The position numbers and the translations under genes were made by a program. From positions 66,384,316 to 66,448,315 of the forward strand of contig JALGQZ010000006.1 in assembly GCA_023105745.1 (NCBI GenBank): a stretch of 64,000 nucleotides of DNA. Reading direction: 5' to 3'. The notes under the pieces are model-generated. The model worked only from the letters and a program-made list of their open reading frames with translations, had not been told where the DNA came from and searched no databases. Shown here one piece after another: positions 1-12,475 of this stretch. This DNA is from Austropuccinia psidii. Taxonomy: Eukaryota; Basidiomycota; Pucciniomycetes; Pucciniales; Sphaerophragmiaceae. Every line of letters starts with the position of its first letter. Within the stretch, counting starts at the first letter, position 1.

Positions 1-3000
1 AGTATTCCTGAATATTTATCCCAAATGCTATCAGAAAGGATTTTTCTGGTACCTCTTCTTCCAGTGGAGTCCTTCTTGGTAGCCTTGGTAAGAGCATATA
101 ATACTAATTGTCACACCCTTGTCTTTTTAAAGCTGATTAAGAAGTTCTGAAATCACAAAAAGCATAGAAGCTTTCTTTAGCAATCTCAGAGGCCTCTTTT
201 AAATACTATTTTATATAGGCCTAAAAAGTGCTTAGTGGCATAGGAATTTTCAGATAACTATTTGTTAAAATAATACAAGCCAAGATAGACCTATTATGTA
301 GGTCTATAATATCCATAAAAGATGTGAAGCTTCTTAGCCTCTAAGTGCACAATGGTAGAAAATATAATCCAGCTGAAATATTTTTGTAATATGTTTGTAT
401 TATTCTTTTTAATATTCAATTTCCATGGAAGTCCTCATGGCTATCTCAATGTACCCCATACCATCTTGACTAGGAAGGATAGGGTTGGTATCTTATATGA
501 AGGCTATCTAGGCCTTATTTGTAAATTTAAGGGATGATTTTTTATTTCATGTTTTCTAAAGACTATTTTGTGGGAGCTGTTTTCTGTTTTTATATGGAAT
601 AAGGAAGTACCTTTAGGGAAAAGTAAGTGAGAACCCTATTTTTGATTCCAAATGAACCGCCGAACATATGGGGCTTCTAGAGCTTGGATGAACCTTTAAG
701 TAATACTTAATATTAAGCATTAGTAACTTCAAAAGTTCCGAAATAAAATAAAATTTACTTGTGTCTAGAGAACCTGTAACAATAATTTGTAATATTCTCC
801 ATAGGATATTACAAAAATAATTTTGTCCAAAATATGATCTCATAATATATCTTTGTTTCAGCTGAGTGTAATAATAACTGATGAGAAATTTTAATCTGTT
901 TCAATTAATGTTATTAAAGAATGTGATAGTCTATCAGATGTTGAAGCTTATTAGCTTACTGATATTAATAGTAGAGTTTAATTGAGCTTTCAGAAATATC
1001 TTCATGACAATATTTGCTAATTCAAGAGACTAAGAGGTAATATAAATATGCAGTTTTTAATAAAGGGAATATGATTATTTTTATCTACTCTTTCAAATAT
1101 CAATTCTTGTTTGTTACAAATATAGACTTAACTTTACTTTCCTGATAAAAATATCCTTAAATATTTCTATAGTGTTATACTATCATGATTATATCAGTTA
1201 TATATAGCTGTTATGAATATTATTATCAAGCATCATTATATCTCAATATCATTCTTTATATCTCTAAATAATTATTTAAACTATAAATTTCTGTTGTTAT
1301 CTTACAGATCATTTAACAAGTAATTCAAATGAACACTATTCTATTCACTTTAATAAGCTACTTATCTTTTTACTATATCTGTAATAATTCATATCCTAAT
1401 AGGTAAAAACAAGTATCATCCTGTAATTTGAGAGGTTAATCCATGTTTTTTGAGAGAATTGGAAAGGAGTTACCTCTCTATTGCTATACTTCAGACCCTT
1501 TATGATGTGCTACTAACTTTTTTATTACGCATCTTTTGAGATATTTTGGCTTGTGATAATTCTAGTTGTTTGTGGAAATTTGATACATCCACAAGCTCTT
1601 TGACCAATGAATATTATTTTTCACATAACCTATTTGTTTGGATATACTCTTGTAAGTAACTTTTATTATTACCAGAGATATTCTTTCATTTTTTAACATA
1701 AATTTTGTTTGGTATTTTTTGAAAGAAAGGTAAATTTATTTTATAATTGATATAATCACTTTGTCTCAAAATAAACAATGACTAATGAGATTATATCTTA
1801 TTTAGTTAGTGAAAACTCCTTCATCTTTGAAGCTCTCACCAATTTCTGTGCTTGAAACTTGTATAAGTGTGCGAGTATTTATTCTAGAATATGGGAAAGT
1901 CTTGTGATTTTTCACTGTCTCAATTTATATACTCACAGCTCCTTTTATATATATTTTATTCTAAATCCATTTTTACAAATTGGAAGCTCTTGAGGTATTT
2001 GGCAATCTATTACGTATGTAATAATTTGTAAATAGTATTCAATTTTTGATATTGATAGCCTCCATTGTTTTGAATAAAGTATTTTCTTAAGGCTTTATGT
2101 CATACATATTTAATTTTCTATTTGAGAATGTGGAAAATTGTGTGATACTTTACTAATCTAGATTCTTTACTATTGATACACGGCCTTATTCTGTGACATT
2201 TTAGTGAAAATGCTTTGATTTAAATCTGAATTTTGAGACATATTGTTTAAGATTTTCTATTACTGAATTTTTGGTTTTTTACTTTTTTACTGTTGGGTCT
2301 CTTCTAATCATAAGATTGAGACTATTTTTGAATTTTGTAGCTGTGACTTTCTATTTCTTATATCATCCTTCAGAATTGTTAGTTTTATTTTTGACAAAAT
2401 TCTTTTTGAAAACAATAATCTTAGCAAAGCAGAAAATTTTATACATATAAATAGCTTGAGCCAAAATCTAGTTCTCTGTAAATTTGAGATTTTTGGTTTT
2501 TAATTTTTTTTTATTTCATTGTTCTCTTTTTTGTTGATATTGGGGCTGTTCTCTGGTATCTATCACCATAATTTATGATCAATTCATAGGATAAATTATT
2601 AACTGGTCACAGTGAAAAAAAAAGGATCATTCCTTTATAGAAATATGGTATCTTGTGTGGTCTTTATAAAGATCATTGGTTAATCCATGCTTTCAGAAGG
2701 ATAATTTTCCAATAAATTGTCTAATTTAATTTTTAAAGAAATTAGAAACAGTTATGAATTGGACGCGGTCATGACACAGGCATACAGAATCCTTTCCTCA
2801 CGCTTGCTATCCACCCATTGGCTTATTAAGGTTAGTTAATAGATTCTTTGATAAATTTATTTTTTTACCATGAGAAAGAAATATCTTATCTATTTTGATT
2901 TATAGTAATTTTAATTTTATTCAAAAGAAAATAGTTTTCTATTATTATTTGTTTTTTACTATCTTTATTTGTTGAAGAATCTGGGTTTTTTCATCTCTAA

Positions 3001-6000
3001 TTCAAATTTGACTGAATTTTTTCACAGTCATTGAGATATTAAAACTTTTCTAATTAATTCTACTTCTTTATATTTATTTCTATGTATTACTAAGACTTTT
3101 ATTAATACTTAATAGCTTCATCATGCTACTACATAAAGTTCAAAAGCAGGAAATCAATAAAACATACATAATAGAGCCAAAAAATAATCCTGACATGGAT
3201 AAAATATATCACATACAGGGGCACAATCAAGAAGGGAAGAATAATATTCAATAACATTAAATCCCTTTTCAAGTTGTATAAGAATTTAGAAATATATAGT
3301 TCTTTGAAGTTTTTAACAAGTAACAACTAAGCCAAAAATTTTAATTTCACCTTTAATCTAGATTTTGAATATTTAATGCAAAACCTGTTGAATGGTTATG
3401 ATTATTGCATATATTTTAGTTGAATCTTTCCGATTGTGCTATCCATTTCCTGATAGAACCCCACTTTCAGAAGCTGGCACTTTTTACCTTTACTTTAAGG
3501 AAGCCCCTTCAGTCATGAAGGAGGTATTGAAGAGTTTTTTAAAGTAAAGAGAATACAAAATCTTATCATAATAAAAGATTTAAATTTAATTATTTAGCGA
3601 AAATATGTAAGTTTTAGTCCAAAAAGAAAATAAATTTCCATTTGAAAATTTTGATACCAAAACACACTCACAAATTGTGAAGTAACTTGAAAGGTTCTTT
3701 GAATTATGGAAAACTTTGCAAGAAATAGGGAATATATATTAGTAAAAAAACTGCATTCCCTTTTCAAAATGAAAAATTTGGAGAAAAAGGACAGTTAAGC
3801 CAACTTTTTCACAAAATAAAATTGTGAAAAATTCAAGGAGTTTGATTAGGACTTCAATTGGAAATATTATTTAGTTGGTCCAAAATTTTGATCCTTGGGA
3901 AAACGAGAATTTTTTTTGAAAAAAAAGGGGCCCACTTACACATACGTACCAAAATCTATGTTTGTATTCTATATATTCTTAAAAAAACATTTGGTAAAAT
4001 AAAATAAGTTCTTATTTGTAATTACCACTAAAGTAAATAAATCCAAATTTATCTCCATAGGATTGAATTTTTCTTTCTTTTTTCTTCAAAAACATGATTT
4101 TTAGCCAAATATTTCTTATACAGAGATTTTAATAATTATATTTTTATAAATTTACTCTGGGGTTTGAAATAAAAATCAAATAGCCAACACCATTGATTAA
4201 ATCTTAAGATTTCTAAAGATAGCTCAAACTTATTTTTAAATTTTCAAATATCATAGATTAATTCAAAACAATATCCTTTAATTTTCATTCCATTTCTTAT
4301 AAAAATGTTTCAAATTTTTTAATTTACTAATATGAGTGCATCCTCTTTAGAAAGTACCAATTACATAATTCTGGGAATTTTCCAATTGATAAAATGGCTT
4401 CTCAAAAACCTTTTTTTATTTAATAATAGTAATATTACAAATATTTTCTCTACTATTTCATCAAATCTTTTACTAACAACATAAATTCATAATACTATCA
4501 AATCTTTAATATCAAGCTCTTTTATATATTTATCCTTTGAAGATAAACATCTTTAGCTAATCATATACTTTAAGTCAAAATTAAATGAATTATTCAACAA
4601 TATCATTCATTCCGTTGAGATTACCAAAGTCCAGAAGGACTTAGTTAGTTATTTGTGTTTTTTTATTAGTAGAATCTCATTTACTCACTTAAAAAAACAT
4701 TTTAAGATAGATATTTTGTATTAAAAAAATACTCAGAGTAGCTATATTTACTAAATACAATGAATAAAGCTATATTTCTAAGTTACAAATTTTATATTAA
4801 TTTCTTATTCCTCTGATAACAACCTGGATTGAAAATCGTATTTTTTATAAAGAAAAACTTGAGATTTTTTATTGATATTAGTCTTGGAAATTTCTTAAAC
4901 TCATTAATTTGATTAAATCATTATTCTTTACAATTGAAGGAATGGCTTATTAAGTCAAGGATGAATACTTCCTCCATGTTATTATTATTTTGTAAATGGA
5001 TTAATCTTTTATTTGATAAGTATTTTGACTAATCTGAAAAAATCCCTAATTAGTAAAAAAATTTGGTCAACTCTTAATATATTATTCATTAAATCCAATG
5101 AATGAAATTATGTATTCAACATTGATTTTTAGTTAGAATACTCTTCCATATGAATATGTTATTTTCAATTTTTGAATTTCCTTTTAAATTCCTTTGATAA
5201 AAGTTTGTTCATTTATCAAAATATATAAAACTCATTAAATTCTCAAGTAAATTAAAGTTTTTAAACAAAATTTTATTCAAGATTATATTTCTTCAAGTGG
5301 TAGAATATATAGAAAAACACAGGACAAGATTATAAGGGTTATTTCACATTCCCTTCACTCAAAAAATAAACTAAAAGGGTTATTTTTATTCAAAATTTAG
5401 TAGTTATGTTACTGTTTGTCTTCATAGGATTTGTTATATCCCTGGAATAAAACAAATATAATATTTATTTCAATAAAATCAAATTTTCCAACTCCAAACA
5501 GTCTTACACTCATTCTGAAATTTTGAATCATTATCTTATCTGAAGTTTCGATTAAAAATCAAAAAAAAAAATTAATCAGATGAAAATTTTATATTATAGG
5601 AAGAATTTGCTTTCCTAATGGTATTCTTATTTTAGTAATTAGTCATTATTTTCGATGCAGAGAACTATACTCAATCATTTCCCTAAATTTCCTTCATCTT
5701 ATGTAGCTTTGGCTGAGAAGCTCCCCAAAAATCTTTCAGCTTAAAGCCTGGTTGAACCTGTCCAAAGAGGCTAGTTCAATTCAAAATTTTACCTAGTCTA
5801 GAATCCAGTTGTTTCCTCAACATCTAGCCCCAAGCTGTTATCTTTTTCAATGGTTAATTTTTTTGTTCACCCACCATAAATTCCACCCAAGTCATAAACT
5901 AAATATATAACATGGTGGAGAATTGGAAATATATTACATGGAAATGAATTCAAATCCAATTTGATGTATCACTTAATATTTTATAGATTCTACAATATTT

Positions 6001-7937
6001 TGAAGTAACAGTAGTTCTCTGAATCAAAGGCTATCTTTACAGAAGCTATGAGACTTGAAAGAGGAGTAATATTCATTTGAGCTCAGATCATGATTATTTA
6101 ATTTGAGCTATACTTTTTCTTATTCCTGAGTTAATGATAATATTTTTTTTAATTGATAATTGACTGACTAAATCTTGAAATTTGAGGTCTATGACACTTT
6201 TCAAATTACCGCTCACTAATAAAGGACTTTTATAATTAATAATCCAATTAATTTCAAAATTTGGTTTCCTTATTTAGATGGAAAAAATTGAAATCAACTT
6301 TAATATGAGGAAATATTTATTATCAAAATGGTATATTTATTTAAGTCTTAATGTATTCAGTATTTAGACAGGGTAAATTCTAAGTAATTGGATTGTTCCC
6401 AAAGTGAATGAAAGAAGTGATTGATTTCCTTTCGGAATAGTATATTATCCTGAAATAGAAACCAATTATGAAATAAAATTATACTTGAAAGAGAATTCTC
6501 ATCACTACACAGAGATAATTTGAAAATTTATCATAGTGATATCAGGATGATGCTATCAACATGGAGAAAGTACTAATTCATTTGAAACTTATCATTCAAT
6601 AATAAAAAAATGAGCCATGTTGTCTTCTCCATGCATATTTAATACTGATGCTGATTTATTTGTGAATCATAGAGAAAAACTATTACTTGTGCCTTTCCTG
6701 AATTAGAAAATATTCTCCTATGATACTTGAGTATTCTAAAATCCTCCATGTCCTTGTACCAGGTTTTCTTAAAAATTTGTGTTTTTGTAATCCTCAAAAG
6801 GGCAAAAATAGGAAATGAAACTATTTCTCATCTTTGTTGCTTAGAATAAAGCATTCATCCTCCGAATAAAAACAAATAGGAAGTGATGTTAAGACAGGAG
6901 GTTTGGGTGGCAATCAAATCCTTTTAGTGTGTTTGAGTAGTAATCATACTAAATATTACATTTTTTGTGAAAATTTGATGCTTTTTCAGGTGCAGAAATC
7001 ATACAAACATGCTGTTAAATCATACCAGTGAATTTGTGCTTTTTGTGCCTAATGGACCCTTAATAAGAGCTAGTGCGGAATAGCAAATACAATGGGGCTT
7101 TAGTCCTACCCAGTAGAAGTGCACAATCGGCGTGCGTTGAGGGGCTTGCGCCCTCTTAACTTTTATGACCTCCCTGATTATCAATCTCATGAGTTATCTC
7201 ATTAAACATGCGTTACCAGCTTGAGCTAGAATAACTCTTAATCCACATTGACTTTATAAAAAATATTTAAGAAACAAGGGGGCTGGATTAAACTATATGT
7301 TTATTTCAAGAAATTTTCTATTCTAATCAAAGGGGTTGGAGAAAAGATTATTGCTTTAGCATTCATATGAAAATAAGCGTCATAAAGCTATACCTTAATG
7401 TTTCCACAAGCACATAGAACCACCCAGAAAAGGTTGGTAAACCTCAGGAAAACCTTTGTTATGTTTTTCAGACTCCTTTAATATATCTTAAGTCTGATCA
7501 AGCTGCGTATTTTATTAAAAAAGTGGCGATGCTTAAATAGGTGACCTGATCAGTTAGTTAGACTTGCTGAAATGATGAGGACATCTTTAGATTACCTTCA
7601 AAGTCTCTGCTCTATTATATTTGTTTTTAAATCAAAAAATTTCCAAATAAATTATCTCATGAGCTGGTTTGGAAATATTTTTAAGCCTACCTGCCAAACC
7701 ATAAAGGTGGTTTAAGAAATTTCTAAAAAAGACTTGAGGAGAAGGGCTGATGGGGTTAGGAGCTGAGCAGAAGCAGTCGTCTCGTTTATACCATGATCGA
7801 ATCATTGTAATTTAGGGTATGGATTTAAAGAGCGTGACATTTCAATTTGAAATTTTTTCAAAATTTTTTCCAAAATTTCCAAAATTTCAAAAAAAGTAAT
7901 TCAACTCAATCTAAAAAAAACTAAAGACGTTCTTTAA
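1..7937. other. AT-rich non-coding stretch
   Basis: No gene, RNA or recognisable repeat could be supported on either strand. Open frames are short, lysine/phenylalanine/isoleucine rich and have no family features, as expected by chance in DNA this AT-rich. Two short patches (about 2761-2820 and 7065-7160) are more GC-rich and contain CpG dinucleotides, and may be remnants of older sequence. Around 7080-7150 I looked for a tRNA fold and saw none. The last 200 bases form the 5' flank of the CAP-Gly gene. Confidence 0.6.
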
Positions 7938-10348
7938 ATGAGTTTAAATCAAACTTCATCAAGTATAAATAACTCAATATCACCTTCAAAGCTAAATAAT
8001 AATTATAATCTTAACATTGAAGTAGGCGATCGAGTAAAATGCACAAATTCGATGGTTGGAATTTGTAAATATAAAGGAAAAATTGAAAACAAAGTAGGAA
8101 TTTGGATTGGCATCGATTTAGGATTAGGCGTAGAAGAAGTTAATGAAGAGAATTGGTTTGGAAAGGGAAAAAATTCGGGTATAGTCAATGGGTTAGTCTC
8201 ATTTTTGAAGTCATCTAACATTTTTTTAAAGAAGGAAAGTTAACTTTTGATTAAAATTTATCAATAATTTCAAGTAAAACTTACTTTGATTGTCAGCCCA
8301 ATTGTGGAATTTTCTTTCCAATCTCAAAAGTTTTCCCATTTCCAATCAAAAATCAAAGTCAATCAAATAAATCTCTAACTTCATCAAATCATTCAAATAT
8401 TAAAACTCATCATCATCTTCATTTGGTTTCTCCTCCAATTAATGCTCAAAATCGCTCAATCAAAAGCTCCAAATCAGTCTCCAAAAATCAATCTTCAAAT
8501 CAATCTACCTCAAATTCATGTAATCCTGATCATTCTAATCTTCATTCAACACCACGCTCAAAAATTAAGCAAATTAATTCACCTCAAAAAAGTCTCAATA
8601 CCTCAAATTCAATCATTAAATCTTTTAATAATTCATCATCAAATTTATCTTTTGAATTCAACCAAATCAATTTCGTTCTCTCTCCTACTAATAAACTGAC
8701 CTCAACAAAATTGAATTCTGAAAAAAAATACTTGTTTTCAGCTTCCAACTCTTCCTCTACTCAAAATTCTCTATCTAAATCAATCAATTCCCATCATTCA
8801 CTCAAAAGAACTTCAATTTCAAATCTACCCAATCGATCCAATTCAGCTAATTCTCGTAAGAGAGCTGAATCTTTTAGTGCTCATCGCAGAAAGCCGAGCT
8901 TAATAATCAATTCATCAGATTGGCTTAAGCCAAGCCACTCTAGACCCAAATCTCGTTTAAGTCAAATCAGTAATGAATCAAAATCAACAAGAGATGAAAT
9001 CAAATCATCTTTACTACAAAAATCATTACAATCTCAATCAAATCATCATCAACTTGAAATCTCAAAATTAAATTCTAAAATTCAAGAACTTCAACAAATC
9101 TCTGTTGAGAATGATAAAAAGTGGTCAGAGATCAATCAAGATCAAATCGCAATATCTAATCAATTAGAACTTAAATTTAATGAAGCTCAAGAAAAATTAA
9201 ATTCGTTAGAAATCGAACATTTAAATGAACTAGAAAAAATTAAATCAGATTTCAAGCAAAATTCTGAATTAGAACTTGACCAAGTACGTCATCACTTAGA
9301 TAAATTGAACCAAGATCTTAAATCAAACCAAGAAGCCCTTAACCTTCAAATCTCTCAATTAGAGCATGAAAAGCTTCAACTTCAAGACGAACTTGATCAA
9401 ATCCGATCAGCTGGGCATTCTTTATGCAGTGTTTATGAAGAAAAAGTTTCAAATTTAGAGAATCAGAAATTAGAACAGTTACATGAATCAAATCGGTTGA
9501 TGGAAGAACTTGAGTCTACAAAATTAGCTCTCCAAGAAATCAAGAAAGAACAGCAATATCAATCTCACATTCTCGCTCAAAGTCCTCATCTCGGGAGATC
9601 AATCATAAATCAATCTCCCCATTTAGAAGCCGTAGAAATTGATAATGAAAGGTTAAAAGCAGATTTAAAATATACCAAGGAATGCCTTTCGGTGGCTCAA
9701 GATGAAGCATATCAACTCAAACAAGAACTGGAGACCGAACGCGAATCTCACGAGCAACTTATACAATCTCATGACGAAACAGTTTTGCAACATAAACAAA
9801 CTATCAAAAAATTGAAAGAAGATAATAGTGAACTGAAGAAGGAGAATGAGGCCTTACAGTTTAAGTTAAGTCAAGTTGAAGCCAGGTTTAAGGAGACATT
9901 GGAGACTATGGAACAGGAGCGAGTTGAATTAGAAGGTTTAAGAGATGAATTTTTAGTTTCTCATTCTCACCAAACTGCAACTACAGAACAAGATCGATGG
10001 AAGAGGAGGACATTGACCCACATGACAGACATTCGAGAATCTCCTGAATCGCAATCAACAACTAGTAAAAATACACTGCCATCCAATCATGATCCACTCA
10101 TGGACGAATTGCAAAAGGAACTACGGACTAAGACACCTGAACTTCAATTGAACGAACCTTTTACATATTCCCATCAAATTTCAATGACAGAGGAACACTT
10201 GGACAAGGATATTTTAACAGCAACCATTGTAGATCAAGAAAAAATGTTGGTTATTGATAAATATCAAAGACTAATTCTTCTTAAAGATGAAGAAAATGTC
10301 AAGTTACGGAATCGGAATGAAGAATTACAAGATCAATTTTGTTTTTGA
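7938..10348 (+). CDS. CAP-Gly domain coiled-coil protein (CLIP-170/Tip1-like)
   Basis: Probable microtubule plus-end binding protein of the cytoplasm; CAP-Gly domains bind the EEY/F tail of alpha-tubulin and EB1. The gene has two exons, 7938-8191 and 8275-10348, with an 83-bp GT-AG intron (8192-8274, donor GTTAGT, acceptor TTCAAG). The join was chosen because it restores the domain: GKNSGIVNG followed by KTYFDCQPNCGIFFPISK, which matches the GKNDG signature and the C-terminal GIF-P strand of CAP-Gly. The product is about 775 residues: a serine/asparagine-rich N-terminus, CAP-Gly at roughly residues 28-105, a low-complexity S/N/K/R-rich basic linker to about 330 that could contact microtubules, then heptad-rich coiled coil to about 630, and a short C-terminal helix. 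The order resembles fungal Tip1/Bik1, but no C-terminal zinc knuckle is seen, so the 3' end may be incomplete. Dynactin p150 is the alternative. It is AT-rich in codon use but free of stops. Confidence 0.85.
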
Positions 10349-10974
10349 AGACTTTGAATTAAAACCGTGTAGATATTCTGTAGGTATAAACGAAATTTAC
10401 ATTGTTAATAAATACGTCTGCAATAACAAAGTTTTTTTAAAATTGGAACTTTTCTTAAGAGTAATTAGGTGCTCAAAAGCTACGGTTGCTAAGATTGACT
10501 AAGCCAAATCTTTTTGACTCAAGAGTAAGGTTTGTTTTTGATGTCTGTATCATTTGGGATACTATCTTCAATTGGAAAACTCGGTTGTGAAAGATAAATA
10601 TACAATAGAGCCTGGTCAGATCCATGAGCCCTCCGAGCCGATGGCAAGAGCTATTAACTAGATTGGTGACTGTTTTACGTAACGAATAACCTCGCCAATA
10701 CAGTAATTCATGGGTTCCATCAACAAAATTGAAAATTTACCTTCCGAAAGCCATAAACTTCCCAACCGCCCAGTTGATTTTTCATTTCCTTGACATGAGT
10801 TTCCTCACTCTCCATAGTCCGTCATTGCCAATGGTGTTTTCATTGTGTGTTGGTAACACCATCTCATTCTACCATTATAATTTTAAATCCTTTCTTTTAA
10901 CTTTATAAACAATTAATGATTTTTAACTTGACTGGTTTGAATGAAAACGTAAACCAAGCTTTCAAAGATTAAAA
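10349..10974. other. 3' flank of the CAP-Gly gene
   Basis: Non-coding as far as I can see. 10600-10870 is slightly richer in C and G than its surroundings and includes several CpGs, like the gene itself. An additional downstream exon of the CAP-Gly gene cannot be excluded. Confidence 0.4.
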
Positions 10975-10975
10975 T

Positions 10976-11270
10976 TAAAAAACATAAATAAGTAAAAAAA
11001 GATAAAAAAAAAGTATAAAAAAAGTATAAAAAAAGTAAAAAAAGGTAAAAAAAATAAATAAAAAAAAGTGAAAAAAACAGTAAAAAAAAGTAGAAAAAAA
11101 GTAAAAAAAAAAGTAAAAAAATAAAATAAAAAGAAAAGTAAAAAGAAAAAGAAAAAAAAAAGAAAAGTGAAGTAAAAGAAAGTAAAAGAAACTAAAGGAA
11201 AGTAAACAAAAAGTAAAAAGAAAAAGCAAAAGAAAAAGCAAAAGAAAAAGAAAAAGAAGAAAAAGAAACT
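10976..11270. repeat. Purine-rich simple repeat (AAAAAGT-type)
   Basis: Nearly uninterrupted purine/T tract built from variants of AAAAAAGTA and AAAAAGAAAAGC, with no pyrimidine run and almost no C. The open frame on the minus strand (Phe/Leu only) is an artefact of the repeat. Confidence 0.9.
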
Positions 11271-11573
11271 TTTAATAAATTATCAATGATAATTCAATAA
11301 AAACAGTTTATGGATTAAAAAGAAAAGAAAAACTCACATATTACCATACTTTATGAAAGATAGAAATCAAGACTAAACATGCAATGTGGAGACTAAAGAT
11401 TACCCACTGAATTCATAATGAATTTCAATAAATCTTCAACTTTACAAAGAATGAAATTTGAAAATTTCAGTAAATAATGAAGCTTTATAGTCTGTAAATT
11501 TATTTTGGGAAGTTTTATTGTTTTGATTTATAGATTTCAGAAAAAAAATAAACAATATTTTTTAATTTTATAC

Positions 11574-11800
11574 TAGGGGGTCTAAAATCTACAAAATCCT
11601 GCATTTGAAATCCTAATTTCTTTTTTGGCAAAATCCCACCTTTTTTTTGGTAAATCTCACACCTCATTAGCTATGGTAGTTCAGAAACAGAAACCCATGT
11701 TTTTTTTTTAAAAAATCACACATTTTCTGAACAATTTTTTTTTTAAATTCGACTTGAATCTACTCAACCCAAGATTTCTCTTTACACTTACACATAAAAA
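11574..11800 (+). mobile_element. Left end of a decayed Harbinger element (family A)
   Basis: The sequence TAGGGGGTCTAAAATC followed by AAATCCTGCATTTGAAATCC matches the terminus seen at 38211 (TAGGGGGTGTCAAACC, then AAATCCCGCATTTCAAATC) and at 60600. The relative position, about 230-300 bases ahead of the transposase start, is the same as in the 38-kb copy. No right end was found downstream, so the element is truncated or its end has decayed. Confidence 0.65.
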
Positions 11801-11803
11801 AAT

Positions 11804-12475
11804 ATGCCAAAAGCATCCACACATCATGAAATAACTCAGGACTTAATTGCATTACAACACATACATGCTCTTGGGGATGAAAAATTTGGCAAAGCAGAAG
11901 ATGCTATTATCTTCTTGAAATAGTTAATTACATGTCCATATTTATATCAGCAGGCTGAAGTGTCTTGGGTAATGAAGCAAGAGGGATTTCCAGGATGTAT
12001 TTGATTAATTGATGGCAGCTTGATATAATTTTCACAAAGGCCAGAAAAATATTGGGAGGCATATTTTGACTGTAAAAAGAGGTGCAACTTGATTTTTTTT
12101 CAAATGATGGATTTTTGCTTACTGATCTCATTATTAATGGATATCCAATGAAAGTTAAGCTTGTATGTGATTTAAATAAGCATATATTTTCTTTTCATTA
12201 TAGTTGCACTTTTTTATTACATGATTTGAATTTTCAACAACAAATAAAGATTTCAAAATCTCTGGTGAAATTTTATTCAAACAATCAATACTTACTAGTA
12301 TATTTGGAATATGCATCCTCATAATATAATTTTAAAGAATACAACGTCCTCATGGGTCAGACCAAGGAAAACAAGATATTTAATCTGTTCCTTGCAAAGT
12401 CCCAAGTACACATAGAGAATGCAATTGGTATTTTAAAAGGGAAGTGGTGTTCATTATGCAATATGTGAAACCAAA
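11804..12475 (+). pseudogene. PIF/Harbinger-type transposase remnant
   Basis: Heavily decayed copy of the transposase at 38509-39759. It starts with the same ATGCCAAAA-GCATC context and keeps matching pieces in order: a block ending GFPGC then LIDGS (first catalytic Asp), FSQRP, EAYFDCKK, a piece with CTFLLHDLN (equivalent of GSLHDSN, second Asp), NNQYLLVYLEYASS (equivalent of KDQYLLSDLAYASS), and HIENAIGILKGKW (equivalent of RIEHFIGIFKGRW, catalytic Glu). Several in-frame stops and frame changes interrupt it, and the N-terminal third is reduced to fragments. It cannot encode an active enzyme. An intron-like AG-rich gap between FDCKK and the next block is missing or degenerate. Confidence 0.8.

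Noticed and set aside
7060..7160. Possible tRNA in a GC-richer patch
   Set aside because: No acceptor stem, no T-loop consensus and no anticodon arm could be folded.
10975..11241. Minus-strand Phe/Leu-rich frame resembling a membrane protein
   Set aside because: Purine simple repeat on the plus strand.
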